From NCBI GenBank assembly GCA_024180945.1, contig JAKSGN010000041.1:2170001-2234000 (forward strand): a stretch of DNA of 64,000 nt, written 5' to 3'. Position numbers and translations under genes: made by a program. Source of the stretch: Macrophomina tecta (taxonomy: Eukaryota > Ascomycota > Dothideomycetes > Botryosphaeriales > Botryosphaeriaceae). This document shows positions 33,073 to 44,725 of the stretch, in pieces (positions within the stretch are counted from its first letter, which is position 1; each line of letters starts with the position of its first letter). Below the pieces are notes generated by a model, which saw nothing but the letters and a program-made list of their open reading frames with translations, was not told where the DNA came from and searched no databases.

Positions 33073-34101
33073 TAGAACATGCAGCAGAATTTGAGATGCG
33101 TGGGAGGAATGAAGGAGAGAAAAGCACCAGAGACGCGCCGGACACACCCTCTTGGCACACTGGCAGCGGCCGCGCATAACTAGTCTGCCGGTCTTGTATA
33201 CTTAGCAAAAAGTTTACAGTGTCGTGGAAGCTCACTCACTTAGACAAGTAAAGGTGAAAGAAATCAGCCAGGGGCACCATGGGCCTCTGAATACCAGTCA
33301 GTGGAAGCCATGTAAGTATGGGAGCAGGTGACAAACCGTTGTTACGTCAGCTGCACTCTCGTGCTCATGCTAGTATTTGCGATCGCGAGGGACACCCGCG
33401 CCGGGCTCCTGAACAATTGTTAGCGCTGCCCAATACCTGTTCGAATCTGATTACCTTCGCTGGCTGGCTGCTGAACTTGGAAAGGTGACGTTGGGTAGGC
33501 GTTGCGCGCCAGGCAGCTAAGGGGTCTGACTCAAATCATGGACCGCGAAACTTTAATGCACCAACCACGTATGAGGATTTTGAGCTAGGAGTATAGATTC
33601 TGTGCATTCAACTGGAAGAATAAAGCAGGGAATACCACCCGCTCCACATAAGCCGTACCCAACAGCATTGTCACCCTCAGCTGGGTTATAAAAGGGTTCT
33701 GTGCTGCAGCTTGCTGTTGCCCAGTGCGGGCTTAATTTAGGTAAAAGACCGCATGCACACCTGTTGTTTGTTTTGTTTTACCGGATACCCAATCGGACTA
33801 GACGCACTTAAGGCAGGGATTCCTTCCTTAGATGAGGCAGACGGTCACTAGTTGAAGTAGTCCTCTGGATACGAAGGATTCAAAATTCTTATCACATTCA
33901 CGTCCAAACAGCTCCTTCGACAACCCCTGGTTCTTCGCTAACTTTACCCTAGCATGTGTGCATTTAGTCTGGCTGGATGCGTTTGGACGGACCATTCATT
34001 CATGACAGAGTCATATCATTAACTCATATCTCAAGAAGATGGACTTTCAATCATCTCAGCTCTCCATCTCCCAACCACATCTCCTCATCACTCGGCTCCC
34101 G
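33073..34101. other. Intergenic between the transporter and beta-galactosidase 3' end
   Basis: About 1 kb, no gene seen. It contains the second copy of the 16-nt repeat (33594-33609). The two flanking genes end facing each other. Confidence 0.5.
33594..33609 (+). repeat. Copy 2 of a dispersed short repeat (TAGATTCTGTGCATTC)
   Basis: Identical to 27310-27325; see that entry. It lies in non-coding DNA of the same island, 6.3 kb from copy 1. Confidence 0.5.
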
Positions 34102-37100
34102 TCAGTACGCCCCCGCACGCTCCGCAAACGTCTCACCTTGCACAACTTCAACCGCCTGGTACCCGGTCTTGACGGGCGTCCCATGCACCAATTCGAACCC
34201 ATCAACCGTGGCGCCGCTCTCCTCTTGGCTGAACAAGCTGACAGCGACGTAGTTGCTGCCCCTGTAGTCCCAGATGCCCTCGGGGACGGGGAAGACGTCC
34301 TGGGGGCCGATGTTGTGGACGTACTTGCCAAACTGCCAGCCGTTGACGAACAGCTGTACGCGGTATGCCTTGGCGAGGCCGTCGGCGTCGGTTGCGTTGC
34401 TAGTAGAGTTGGCGAAGGAGAAGCTGATGGGCACATCCCAGCCGGTCGGGATGTCGAGGTCGATGGTGGTGGCGTACCACTTGACTCCGACGCCCTCGAC
34501 ACCGTCAGCGGCGGGACCCTCGCTGGCGGACCAGTCGTCGGTGGGCGCGCCGGGGAGGTGGTAGCCCTGGCGCTCGGCAAAGAGACCGCCCTCGTTCAGC
34601 GGGCCGCGCGACTTGTCGATGTACTTCTCGCCGCCGAGGTTGCCGGTCAGCTTCCAGGTGACATCGCTTGCGTCGTGGCCGGCGAGGTCGTAATTGAGGA
34701 TGCCGCGCGGGAGCTTAGCTTCTTCGGCGCCAGTGACCCAGTTCTCGCTGATTCCGGTTGTGTCGAGAACGACGGTGATGACGGCTTCAGAGCCACTCGT
34801 GGGAACGGCGGACGAGGGGATAGAGAGGGTCAAGTTGCCATTTGAGGCGTAGTCAGCACCCTTCCACGAGCCAAGGGCGACGCTGTTCAGGAAGACGGTG
34901 AAACCCGAGGCAAAGCCACCCTGCGCGGAGATAGACAACGAAGTCTCAGAGCCGGTGGCGGTGAAGTGACCACGGAAGAGGAGGGTACCATAGTGGTAAC
35001 CGTAGTCACTGCCGTAGAGGCTGGTCGGCGTGGTAATGGGACGAAGGGTATTGTAGGTAGTAGGCAAGTCGGCGGCGGGCCAGGCCGAGTCGTCGTAGTC
35101 AGTCTGGATCTCTGGGAGAGAATCGATGCTCTTCCAGGAGAGGGAGGACAGGTCAGGGAGGCTAATTGCCGGAGGAGTGTACTGCAGAGTTGCGGCGACA
35201 TTGCCCAAAGAGGACTGGTTGAAGGCAACATCCTCACCGTTGAAGGTGAGCTTGGTTAGACCAGAAGGAGCGCCGCCAATAACCTCGAAGGTGGTAGTAG
35301 CGTTGAGATCACCGACAACGGAGAGCGTAGTGCCATCGACGGTGGCGTTGCGGATGAGGTAACCAGCCTTGAGGACAATGTCGTCGTGGGTCCAATAGTT
35401 GTAGGCAGAGTTGCGGTCGAGAATATAGACGTACAGGCTCTCTCCCACCTTGACGACCTTGCGCGTCGGCGTCACAGACCAGTGTAGGAGAGTGGCACCG
35501 CCCTTAGGTGCGATAGTCACACCAGAGCCCTCAACGATGGTAGCGTTCTTGCCGCTGGAGAAGGCGAGCTCGTGAGACTCGCCAGGACCTCCGTAGACGA
35601 CCAGCACGGTCTTGTCATCGTAGGCCTTCCAAGTGAAGATCTCAGCGGTAGAGTAAAGGAGATTCTCACCACCCACGTCGTAGTCGGTGACGTGGACCTT
35701 GGAATCGCGGCCATTCAGGGTCAGGGTGCCGTTCAGCTGCGGGATGGTAAGATCTCCAGCGCTGGTTGGTAGTGTGATGGTGTAGGGAGTCGACTCCAAG
35801 GAGTTGTAGGCAGCATGTCTGACAACGAAGAAGTTGGTGGTGTTTCCCAGGAGGGGCGTGACAGCAATGTCAGAAGTGTCGGCGTAGGAACCGTTAGAAA
35901 GGTCACCAGGCTCAGCAGTCAAGTAGGCGGGAGACACTTTCAGAAAGTTGCCCTGAAGCTTCAACTCGCTGTACTTCTCGCGGTTAATCTCACGAGTCTC
36001 CCTGATGACTGAGCCGTAGTCGTAAGAGGTGTAGCCGCCGGGGTGGCCGAGATTACCCCAGTTGGTTCCACCGAAAATCTGCATGACGATTAGAACTGAG
36101 TCGAATTGTAAAATGGGTTTTTCTCGTCTCACCATGTAGAGGTTCAGGATAGTAACACCAAAGCTCTGGAGGTTCTTGTAGAAGACACGTTCGAACTCGT
36201 GGTTGAGCAGAACAGAGCACTGGTCAAAACCAAGACCACCCCAGGGGTCAAAGGCACCACCTTGGAACTGTTCATTGTGTCAGCCATATCCGACATCATT
36301 CAAGAGCTCGAGCTTACCTCGACGACAGAGTAAGGCGTGCTCGGGCTTTGCTGTTCATGGAGAGTTTTCCAGTTAGTGGGCAGCTTGCCATCAGGCCAAG
36401 TGTAAGGATTGGCGCAGTCAAATCCGAGCGGGTATCCATCATGGCCGTAAATATCGACCTGAGGAGTCCAGTTGGAGCCAGGGGCGAAGTATCCTTGGGG
36501 AGAGGCATCGTTATTGATGTATGGCACAACGATACCTGCGTCCCTGAACTGCTTCTCAACGATAGCCCAATAGTTCTCGTTGGGGAATTCGACGTTGTCG
36601 GTGGCACCGGTGTACTCGTTCTCGGGTTGGAAGAGAATGACGGGGCCGCCGTTGGTGATCTGGGCCTTGGCGATAATCTCTCCGATCGAGCGGGCGTAGC
36701 TAAGAAGGTTATGTTAGGCGGGCCAAGGACCAAATAGCGTTGGGAGCATGGGTCACTTACTTGTCAGTGGCATTGATGTAGCCGGGGTCGTCCGTCCTCA
36801 GGGTGCCGTTGACACGCTGGAGCCAACCAGGGAAGCCACCACCGGAGACCTCAGCGTTGATGTATGGGCCAGGGCGCTTCATACGATTAGCATGAGTCAG
36901 TAGAGAATCCACTGGGGGTGGCTCACAGCGAGAAGATAGATTCCGGCCTCTTGCGCGGCGTCGAAAAAGGGCTCCCAAGCGAACACACCCTCGGCAGTAA
37001 ACTCGCCAGGAGTGCCCTCCAGCAAAGCCCAGTCAACATAGAAGGACACGCCATTGAAGCCGAGCGCCTTGATCTTGTGGAAAACGTCAAGCCACAGCGA

Positions 37101-37452
37101 GGGGACGGGAAGTCTGGATTTTTGGGCGTCAGAACTGAGGTCCAGTGGCCGGCCATTGAGACAGTGTGTGGGGTCAGTCGTACCTGAACGGGTGGTATTC
37201 GCCGCTAAGGAAGATGATACGCTCGCCGTTGACAAACAGCGAGTGCTCGTCCCAAGTGACCTGTTCCCGGCAAGTCAGTGAGCTTGTTTCCCGGACGAGC
37301 CGCTAGCTCCAAAGGTAAGGAGAGAGACACACAATATCCTGCAGAGCCTCACGCTTGTATGGCTTGATCAAGTCCTTTGGTTTACCGCCAACGACGTAAC
37401 CTAGCGCCTGGGACGCCAGGCCGGCGGCCAGCAAGCTGCTGGTGAGCTTCAT
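34102..37452 (-). CDS. lacA: Secreted beta-galactosidase, glycoside hydrolase family 35 (LacA type)
   Basis: Seven exons on the minus strand: 37333..37452, 37184..37260, 36927..37113, 36761..36876, 36318..36699, 36133..36267 and 34102..36078. They give 997 residues, the usual size of fungal LacA. A signal peptide ([18 protein letters not shown]) starts the protein. The TIM-barrel part carries [39 protein letters not shown], the acid/base Glu in FQPENEYTG, and the nucleophile Glu in [15 protein letters not shown]. The large last exon holds the beta-sandwich domains, including [11 protein letters not shown] and GYHLPGAP. Many N-glycosylation sites (such as NGT, NTT, NAT) fit secretion. The enzyme releases terminal beta-galactose from galactans, pectin side chains or lactose. 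Introns are 50-72 bp with normal splice sites. The gene is intact. Confidence 0.97.
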
Positions 37453-38868
37453 GGTCTCAAGCTCCGACAATGACGGACGAAGCTTCAAAACGCAGTGCGG
37501 AGAGCAAAAAGACGACGCAGCAACAGCGGAGCTTACTTCCTCGACGAGCGGGAAAAGCAGAGCTGCTGGACCGGAGATTCCGGGGGAGAAAAAAAGCTAC
37601 CAGGAGCTTTTTAAACAGGCGGCAAGAAACATCTCCTCATCTCGGGGGTGGTGCCGGATTTGCCTTGTAGCTGCCCCGCCCACGCTGGGACCAAGGTGGG
37701 CTCCCCGGTGGGAGGCGCGGGCGAGCTAAGGTATGTGCATCATCGCACATGAGGCGAGAGCAAACGAGGCTCTCGCGAAAAACAGCGCCGAAGGCGAAAC
37801 AATTGACCAATGGCGGCGAGCGAAAGCGGGGAAGGGAACAAGGTCGAGCGTCACCGGCGATCAGGTACCCCGTGTGCTGGAGCGGCGACTAATCTTCCGG
37901 CCGGCATTGAGCCTGGATACGACGCTGGCAGGACGAGGATGCGGGGCGAGGGCGCAGGCGAGGTTACATATTCAGCCGAAGAGAGCAAAAGGCGGGAAAG
38001 GCGCGCGGAGGTGGCTCAGGCCAAGCGACGAAGAGCGGAGGAGGCACCCAAGGCCGGAAGCTTGCCAGAGCTTACCCCGGCCGCGCTGATCGCTGCCCTC
38101 TTCGGAGCGGAGCTACCCCAGCGAGCATCTCGTGTTCTGCTCCTGCGGCCTCCAGCATCACCGCCTGCCCCATGTCTGCCGATGACCGCGGCATCTTTCT
38201 GTTCGACTCGTGAACGAGCCCCATCGCTATCACCCCCCAGGCCAGGCCGCCGGACCCAGGAGCCACAGATGCCATCGCACATGATCTGCTCCCCGTCTCG
38301 TGGGCTGCAGAACCGTGCCTCATGGAATGTCCCGCTTATGCAATGCCATCTGCGTCTATGGTCCACTTTGACTCGTTTCCCCGCTGCCGAGCATGCCCGG
38401 TTCCTGGGCATCGCGGCGGATACACTCTGGCCAGCCTGCATGCATGGCCAGATCTTGGAAACTGCGGCGAAAAAAATCCTCGTTTCCCGATGCCGGTCTC
38501 CCCACATCGTCGACCCGGTGATTCCTACGAGACGCTTTCAGAAGCACTGCCGTGGTGACCCCAAATCCGCGTCGGGAGTCGAATAGAAGCGTCAACTCGG
38601 ATCCATTGTCATCTGTCCATGTCTAGACGGGTGCTTCAACAGCCCATCCATACTCGCACCTGCTGTTGCAGCACTCCAAAATTCAGCAGTATAGCCTCAC
38701 AGAACCCTCGTGCAGATGCCGACCCAGAGACGCCTTCGCCCATCAAGTGCGCCATGCATAGCCCACTTATTTTCAACCCGCCAAACGCCACGCCCACCAG
38801 AGTAAAATGATATCATGCGCCCAGCGATGCCATCAGACCACGTCAGAGAAGCTCCAGAAAAATGCAAA
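37453..38868. other. Promoter of beta-galactosidase and 3' region of TFB4
   Basis: On the minus strand a TTTAAAAAG element (37607-37615) lies about 155-160 bp before the lacA ATG. A CCGGGG hexamer at 37580-37585 matches the degenerate CreA consensus SYGGRG. Both are weak single matches, plausible for a carbon-regulated gene. The rest is GC-rich; a 258-codon plus-strand frame (37810-38586) overlaps equally long minus-strand frames and resembles nothing, so it is not called. Confidence 0.4.
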
Positions 38869-40130
38869 TTACGAGGGAATGGGCGTCGCCCCACCACCGG
38901 GAGTGCCCGGCGTGCCCGCACCACCCGGCGTGGTTGCCTCTCCCGCAACCCTCTTTCTCTTCTTCTTTTTCCGAGGAATCAGCGCCGGGATCCTGGTGAT
39001 GGAGCTGGAAACGCTCAGCGGATTGGTGCACGTGGGGCACGTTTGATCGGCGGGCGGCTCGCAGAAGACTAAATAAACCGTGGTCAGCTTCGCCGCAACC
39101 GAATGTTGGATTATGCAGGTCAAGGACTCACTACTCAAGCACACAGAGCACACGTAGCCTATATCCACCACTCGCCGGTGGCAGAAACAGGCTGCTCTGA
39201 AATCTACCTCGCCTGCACTCGGCAGGACTAAGTGTTTCCGGGCTGTTTCATCGGGCAAGAAAGCCATCATAAGGTACTGCAATAAGCCCTCGGGTGCTAA
39301 TGGCTTCAAGTAGATGCCGCCGGTTGCGTCACAGGCCTGCTGCAAGAAGACGGTGTCGCCCGCCAGCTTCAGGATGTCTATGGGAATCCGCTGGCGCTGC
39401 GCAGCGAAGATGGCGTTCATGACGGGAATGTACTGCGAAGCTAGATCGCCAGATACACTGAGCACGAGGATGCGCGAAGTCAACGAGGAACGCGCGGCGG
39501 GCGGGTCGGCAGCTGTGGCGAGATCTGCCATTTGCGTGTCGCCCACCTGCGGAGCCGATTTGATGTTGGCCTTCGCGATATAGGCCAGCGCGGTCGTGAG
39601 AGCTCCTGCAACCAGAGTGGTAGTGCTGGCTTTGAGGTCCATTTCACTGGTGCGGGCCATGAGGACGCGCAGGTTGGCAAGTAGCTCCGTCTCGACGTTG
39701 CGGAACGGACGATACTTGTTTGCGTCGTCCATGCTGGGGGTATCCGACATGTCGACATCGCCGTCGGCATCGCCATTCTCTTCCTTATTGCCATTCGGAG
39801 CATTGCGGCGCTTGGCCTTCGGCGGATGCGGGGTAGGATACAGCCATGTTGCTTGGTGGGAGTGGCTGGCGAGTACAGCGACCTGGTTGGCCGAGTTGAT
39901 GGCTAGGTGAGCATTGATAAAAACCAGCAGGTTTGCTATGGCCTTGGACAGCGGAAGCGTATCGGAGAGGAAGGCCCAGGCGTGGGGATTGGTGTCGATG
40001 ATGATGGTCAGCAGAGACGGAGGAGGGCCTGGGGCGGATTGTTAGTGAACTTGAGTACGACCAGGGCTGGGGCGCACCCCTTACCGTCGAAGCCTTTGTA
40101 GGTGCGTACAGTGCCATCGACACCGTCCAT
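38869..40130 (-). CDS. TFB4: TFIIH core subunit Tfb4 (p34)
   Basis: Three exons on the minus strand, 40085..40130, 39132..40028 and 38869..39068, give 380 residues. The vWA-like fold starts with SLLTIIIDTNPHAWAF just after the first splice. It continues with KAIANLLVFINAHLAINSAN, a fungus-specific acidic insert, ILVLSVSGDLASQYIPVMNA, FAAQRQRIPIDILKL and FLQQACDATGGIYLKP. The C-terminal C4-type zinc module spans the last intron: CFCHRRVVDIGYVCSVCLS joined to IFCEPPADQTCPTC. A basic KKKKRKR stretch and a Gly/Thr/Pro tail follow. Tfb4 pairs with Ssl1 in the TFIIH core, acting in transcription initiation and nucleotide excision repair. Introns (56 and 63 bp) are canonical. Confidence 0.95.
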
Positions 40131-40664
40131 GTCGCGGTGGTGAGCGGGTATGAGCGCGTGAAAGCAGCAGAGCTGCGATAGGTAGCTTCCATCAAAGCGT
40201 CGCGCAGGCCAAGACGGGGCAGCCGTCTTCGCCGAAGTCCAACCGGCAGGAAGGCTGTCGCGTCACGCTTCACTGGCTGCCGCTGATTGGGCGGAGGTCG
40301 GCCCGCTTTTCCCGTACTCCCCAGCTTCTCCCGTCCGTTTGCGGGAGGGCTTCCCACATCAGCGCCCCTTCCGCCATCATGCTCTTTTTTTCCCCTCTTG
40401 GACACCGTGGGCCTCCTGCTTATGCCCACCATGTGGCCATCGTGACTCAAATTCTGCTGTATCACCGCCACGGACCCTAGGGGAATCCAGCTTCTGCCTT
40501 CATTACTTATTGACTGCGTGCTGCACCAAGAACCCCACAGACAGCATACGATTCACCCCGGCTTGGTCGTGTCAAAAATTCCTCTTCCTCGATATCTAAA
40601 GCCCTTCCGTCCGTTGGATTCTCTATTCCAAGTCTTCTTTTTCGCCATCCTTGAATACGACACC
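40131..40664. other. Divergent promoter between TFB4 and the MFS transporter
   Basis: No gene and no clear motif. The sequence is moderately C-rich. Confidence 0.5.
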
Positions 40665-42397
40665 ATGACATTTCAGTCCACCCCCAATGGCGGCTCTTCA
40701 ACATGTGTCATTGAGCTTCGAGATCGACCCCGCTCTCCCGCCAGACCAGAATCGGTGAAGCACCAGAAGCCTGAGAGCGTTAGGAGTATCAGGAGCCTCA
40801 CCCTGTCACAACTCCCGGATGACAGCAGCAAGAATGATGACCCTGTCGACACTCTTCCTTCTCCCACTACTGCCACGGAGAAATTGCAGTCATGGAACAA
40901 TCCCCGTGTCAATGCCTACCGCACATTCTCTGCTTTCTGGAGTTTCTTCATCATGGGCGCCAATGACGCCGCCTACGGTGCTCTCTTACCATACGTAAAG
41001 CCATACCATCCCTATCTGCACACTTTCCAGCTAACAAGCCGTCGCCAAAGCTTGAAGAATACTACGGCCTAACATACACCGTCGTGTCCCTCGTCTTCCT
41101 GTCCCCACTGATAGGGTATTGCGCCTCTGCCCTACTAAACAATACTATCCACCTGAAGTTCGGCCAGCGCGGCGTCGCCTTCCTGGGCCCGCTTTGCCAC
41201 TTGATAGCCTACGCCGTCATGGTCGTCCATCCTCCCTACCCGGTACTTGTCGTCATATTTGCACTTGCGGGCTTCGGGAACGGGCTTGAGGATGCCGGAT
41301 GGAACGCCTGGATGGGCAACATGGCAAACGCGAACGAGGTTCTGGGCTTTCTTCATGCGTTCTATAGCTTCGGCGCCACCATAAGTCCTCTCGTTGCCAC
41401 CAGCATGATCACCAAAGCCCAACTGCAGTGGTTCGAGTTTTACTATGTCATGGTAAGCCGAGACATCTTTTTACGCATGGACCCCAACAACTCCACCTCT
41501 GTGGACGCTTCTCGCACTGCAGGTAAATTAGGTGCTTGGAAAAGGCGATATGTGTCCGCCCTAGCCACAGCATCTCGAAAAAGACCACTTGCCCGAATAG
41601 GCAATTATAGCCAAATTTTCCCAAAGAGGAAATTCCCAATCGCAATACCTCCGTCCTTGAGCTACTGTTCCTCGCGCTGACTCCACCAAACCCAGGTCGG
41701 CTGCTCCGCCCTCGAGCTGCTCCTTTGCCTTACCACCTTTTGGCGCGCCACGGCTTCTGAATTCCGCGCTCAGAACCCCAAATCACCCGGCTCGGCGCAG
41801 AACTCGCGCATGCGCGAAGCCCTCACCAAGCTACCCGCCGCACGCGTCACCTGGCTGTGCGCGTGCTTCCTGCTCGTCTACGTGGGCGTCGAGGTCGCGC
41901 TGGGCGGCTGGATCGTCACCTTCATGCTGCGCATCCGCAAGGGCCAGCCTTTCGCCTCGGGAATGACGGCGACAGGCTTCTGGCTCGGCATGGCCTTCGG
42001 CCGCCTCATCCTCGGCTTCGTCACCCCCCGCATCGGCGAGAAGCTCGCCATCGCCATCTACCTCCCCATCTGCATGGTCCTCGAGCTGCTCTTCTGGCTC
42101 GTCCCGAGCTTCTTGCTCAGCGCTATCGCCGTGGCTTTCCAGGGCTTCTTTCTGGGCCCCATGTTCCCAGGGGCGGTCGTCGCCGCGACGAAGTTGCTGC
42201 CCAGGCATTTGCACGTCTCGGCCATTGGGTTCGCGGCAGCTTTTGGAGGTGGAGGCGCCGCCGTGTTTCCGTTTGCGGTGGGGGCGATCGCGCAGAGTAA
42301 GGGCGTGCAGGTTTTGCAGCCGTTTGTGTTGGCCTTACTGGCGGGGTGTTGGTTGTGTTGGATGGGGTTGCCGAGGATTGGGAAGAAGAGGGAATAA
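40665..42397 (+). CDS. Major facilitator superfamily transporter (fungal Bsc6/FucP-like group)
   Basis: Three exons, 40665..40994, 41051..41452 and 41696..42397, give 477 residues. After a disordered N-terminus of about 85 residues, a 12-helix MFS pattern is visible: AYRTFSAFWSFFIMGANDAA, then after the splice LEEYYGLTYTVVSLVFLSPL, FGNGLEDAGWNAWMGNM, LHAFYSFGATISPLVA, FLLVYVGVEVALGGWIVTFM, GMAFGRLILGFVTPRIGEKL, LGPMFPGAVVAATKLLP and FGGGGAAVFPFAVGAIAQ. The motif-A analogue is the FGRLILG segment. The second intron is long (243 bp, GTAAGC...CCCAG with a CTGAC branch site). The substrate is unknown; related fungal proteins are often annotated as sugar or general MFS transporters. No signs of decay. 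Confidence 0.9.
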
Positions 42398-43052
42398 GAG
42401 ATGGTAGTGATAATTCGAGTAACGGATGAGTGTCTCAGAAAGTATCGAAAGTGCTTGAGCAGCGCTAGTATAATTTACAATTCAAATTGATTGGTAACCG
42501 GACAACCCCAATGGATTAGAAAGTCAAGCAGAAGGCAACCCCGGCCCAGCCCCTAGTCTCACAGCTGGTCCAAAATCCTGTTGTCCCAAGAAGCGCCGAA
42601 CAGCAATCTTCTGAAAAGACCGGTCAGTACACACGCAAAAGTTGCCATTCTCACGTTGGAATTCAGAATTCGAATAGGTCAGTAACCGGTAACAAATTCC
42701 TTGCTGAGGCAATATTTACCTTTCATCACCCGACTGTGAATTATACGCCTGTCAGCAATCCGTAGTGTCGCATTGATATACCCAGACAGGCCCGTTCGAC
42801 CATGAACATGATTTGCGACACTGCTCTGACAGTAGAGTAGCAATAAATCGGGAATTTACTTACCCTGCCTCAGATTTAGCACAACAACCTCGATTACAGG
42901 TCCCGGAGGAGCTACAATGAGAACTCCAGGCGTCTTGGCGGTGGATGAACGCCAGTAGAAAAGCAGCACAAGTATGATGGAGTTCACTGCGATGTGTGAG
43001 TGTTCTTACCATAACTATTGTAGAGTCTTCAACTCTTTTCAACTGTACACAG
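42398..43052. other. Intergenic before the transporter relic
   Basis: About 650 bp with no gene recognised; probably includes the eroded upstream part of the relic that follows. Confidence 0.45.
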
Positions 43053-43430
43053 GTCAATTCCTTTGCGCGTGACATCGCCGGGACTGGTACGTCTCAGACT
43101 TCCACCTTACTCTATTTGATGGACGTCGGCGCGATCGCCCGTCGTCTCATTCCTTCTGTTGTAGCAGACCGCTTCTTCGGTTCAATTAACGTGTACATAT
43201 TCCTGACTGCAATCACCGGCACGATTATATTCTGCTGGTCTGTGGTTGGACTCGTGGTCCAGTCCCATGGTTTGGGCTGCTTTCTCTGGTTTCTTGCTCT
43301 GGAGTCCAGGTTATCTTCACCGCAGCCTTTGCAGGTCTAACAACATACTCAAAAAAGAGAATAAGAATTGGCATAGTACTGAATTCAGGCAGTTTTGCTG
43401 CTTTGACGGGTAGTCCGCTCACCGTGTACG
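43053..43430 (+). pseudogene. Relic of a monocarboxylate-transporter-like MFS gene
   Basis: One frame reads VNSFARDIAGTGTSQTSTLL, VGAIARRLIPSVVADRFFGS and LTAITGTIIFCWSVV, matching the middle of fungal MCT-type MFS proteins (IPxRxxPGxxADRxFG). After a frame change near 43260-43310 a second frame continues FTAAFAGLTTYSKKRIRIGI then VLNSGSFAALTGSPLT, matching the next transmembrane block. The N-terminal half and the C-terminus are missing. The family imports monocarboxylates or related compounds; this copy cannot encode a full transporter. Confidence 0.75.
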
Positions 43431-43765
43431 CTCATCGAAAAAAAAGAAAAGAAAAAAACATAATAAGTATTTTACCATATAGAGTTTTGGGAGGTTTCGT
43501 CTCCTTCTGGTGGCTGGGATTAATACTTTAGCTGCCCTAGCAGGTGACTGAATGTTTGTGAAGCTTCAGAGTCGCGTCAAAGCTAGCGTGGGACGGGCCG
43601 ACGAGGGGGTTAATGGACAGCACGTGCGTCATTTGACCATACTTCGTGATACGGACGAGCCGACGCCTACCGGCCCGCGTAATTCTAGTAATTGTAAAAT
43701 CTCCGCCTCCATCCTCCCCTGCAGCTACATTGCTGAAAACGAGTTGGATGCGCTGCAAATGACTC
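43431..43765. other. Intergenic between the MFS relic and methyltransferase 3' end
   Basis: Short A-rich run (AAAAAAAAGAAAAGAAAAAA at about 43438-43457); no gene seen. Confidence 0.5.
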
Positions 43766-44725
43766 TCATCTTCTCACATTCAATACCACATCTGTCCTCA
43801 CCATCACATATATCCAGTGGGCGGTCTTCGGTCTATGCACAATCCCTCTGCCCTCCGTACTGCCGCCATCGTCCTCAAACTCAACCATTTCCTGCCTCTC
43901 TAAGCGCCAGAGCCGCCCGGGATGTACAAAGCCTTTTTGCAAGAGCTCCTCATCCAGCTTCCCCTCTTCCACGGTGGCCGGGTACGGTTCGAAGAACGGG
44001 AAGCGGTGGCCGGAATATGACAGGGCGATCCAACGGCCACCCGCCGGGACGAGAGAGGCCAGGTGAAGACCCAAGATATGCAGAGGATGTATGTGTACCA
44101 TTGACATTTCTCCCTCAGCATTCGATGCTGCGTCTGCGGGCAACAAAGGATACGGCAGGGGGACGCGGACATCGTCGCCACAGCTGATGGCATCGCAGGT
44201 GCTCTTGTCGACAATGATGTCGTACGTTTCCTTCTCAGAGATCGCACGGATTGATGGAAGGGAGAGCAGATCGAGAGTGCTCCAGCGCATCCGGGGCGGG
44301 TGGCCCAAGCTGTCACTTGAGATGCTCATGCCTTCCTCACCGCTTTTCTCAGGAGAGGGGGGAGAATTTAGCTTCGGCGCCTTCTCACTACCATTGCCGC
44401 TCTCACTGGCTTCTTGAGCTTTGGCATCGGATTCGAAGACCTCGCGCTCCCATTTGGCGCCGAGTTCGATGGCGACGTGAGAGAAGTCGGTGTTGTGGAT
44501 TTGACGAGGATCTTCTACGTGGTAGCGCAGGTGAAGTGAGAGAACTGAGGTGCCGCAGCCGATGTGCAAGAGGCGTGGGTAAGGGGTAGGTGAAGCCTGG
44601 ATGGCTTCGATGATAGGCCCGTCCAGGCAGTTGGCGGGGAGTAGCCAGTCAAACGCGGACGGATTCTTCGTGAAGCGCTCGTTCCAGTAGTCTGATTGAG
44701 CAAAAGGAGGTGGGTCCCTCGCCAT
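43766..44725 (-). CDS. Class I SAM-dependent methyltransferase (EEF1A-lysine-methyltransferase-like)
   Basis: Single exon, 319 residues from the ATG at 44725 (MARDPPPFAQSDYWNERF). The frame is open a further 55 codons upstream, but the conserved DYWNERF start supports this ATG. Motif I reads LLHIGCGTSVLSLHLR, followed by NTDFSHVAIELGAKWE and DIIVDKSTCDAI, the equivalent of the DKGTLDA motif in the METTL13/EEF1AKMT4 branch. A 50-residue Ser/Glu-rich insert (about residues 100-150) is fungal. The later part contains LVPAGGRWIALSYSGHRFPF, the typical beta6-loop region of this group. The likely substrate is a lysine on a protein such as eEF1A (family inference). It shares a promoter region with the mitochondrial-protein gene at 45280. 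Confidence 0.85.
   Translation of the reverse strand: MARDPPPFAQSDYWNERFTKNPSAFDWLLPANCLDGPIIEAIQASPTPYPRLLHIGCGTSVLSLHLRYHVEDPRQIHNTDFSHVAIELGAKWEREVFESDAKAQEASESGNGSEKAPKLNSPPSPEKSGEEGMSISSDSLGHPPRMRWSTLDLLSLPSIRAISEKETYDIIVDKSTCDAISCGDDVRVPLPYPLLPADAASNAEGEMSMVHIHPLHILGLHLASLVPAGGRWIALSYSGHRFPFFEPYPATVEEGKLDEELLQKGFVHPGRLWRLERQEMVEFEDDGGSTEGRGIVHRPKTAHWIYVMVRTDVVLNVRR

Noticed and set aside
34039..34845. 268-codon plus-strand frame over the beta-galactosidase last exon
   Set aside because: Antisense shadow of the GH35 coding sequence, which has conserved motifs and catalytic residues.
37810..38586. 258-codon plus-strand open frame between lacA and TFB4
   Set aside because: Overlaps similarly long minus-strand frames in GC-rich DNA, Arg/Pro-rich throughout, nothing recognisable.
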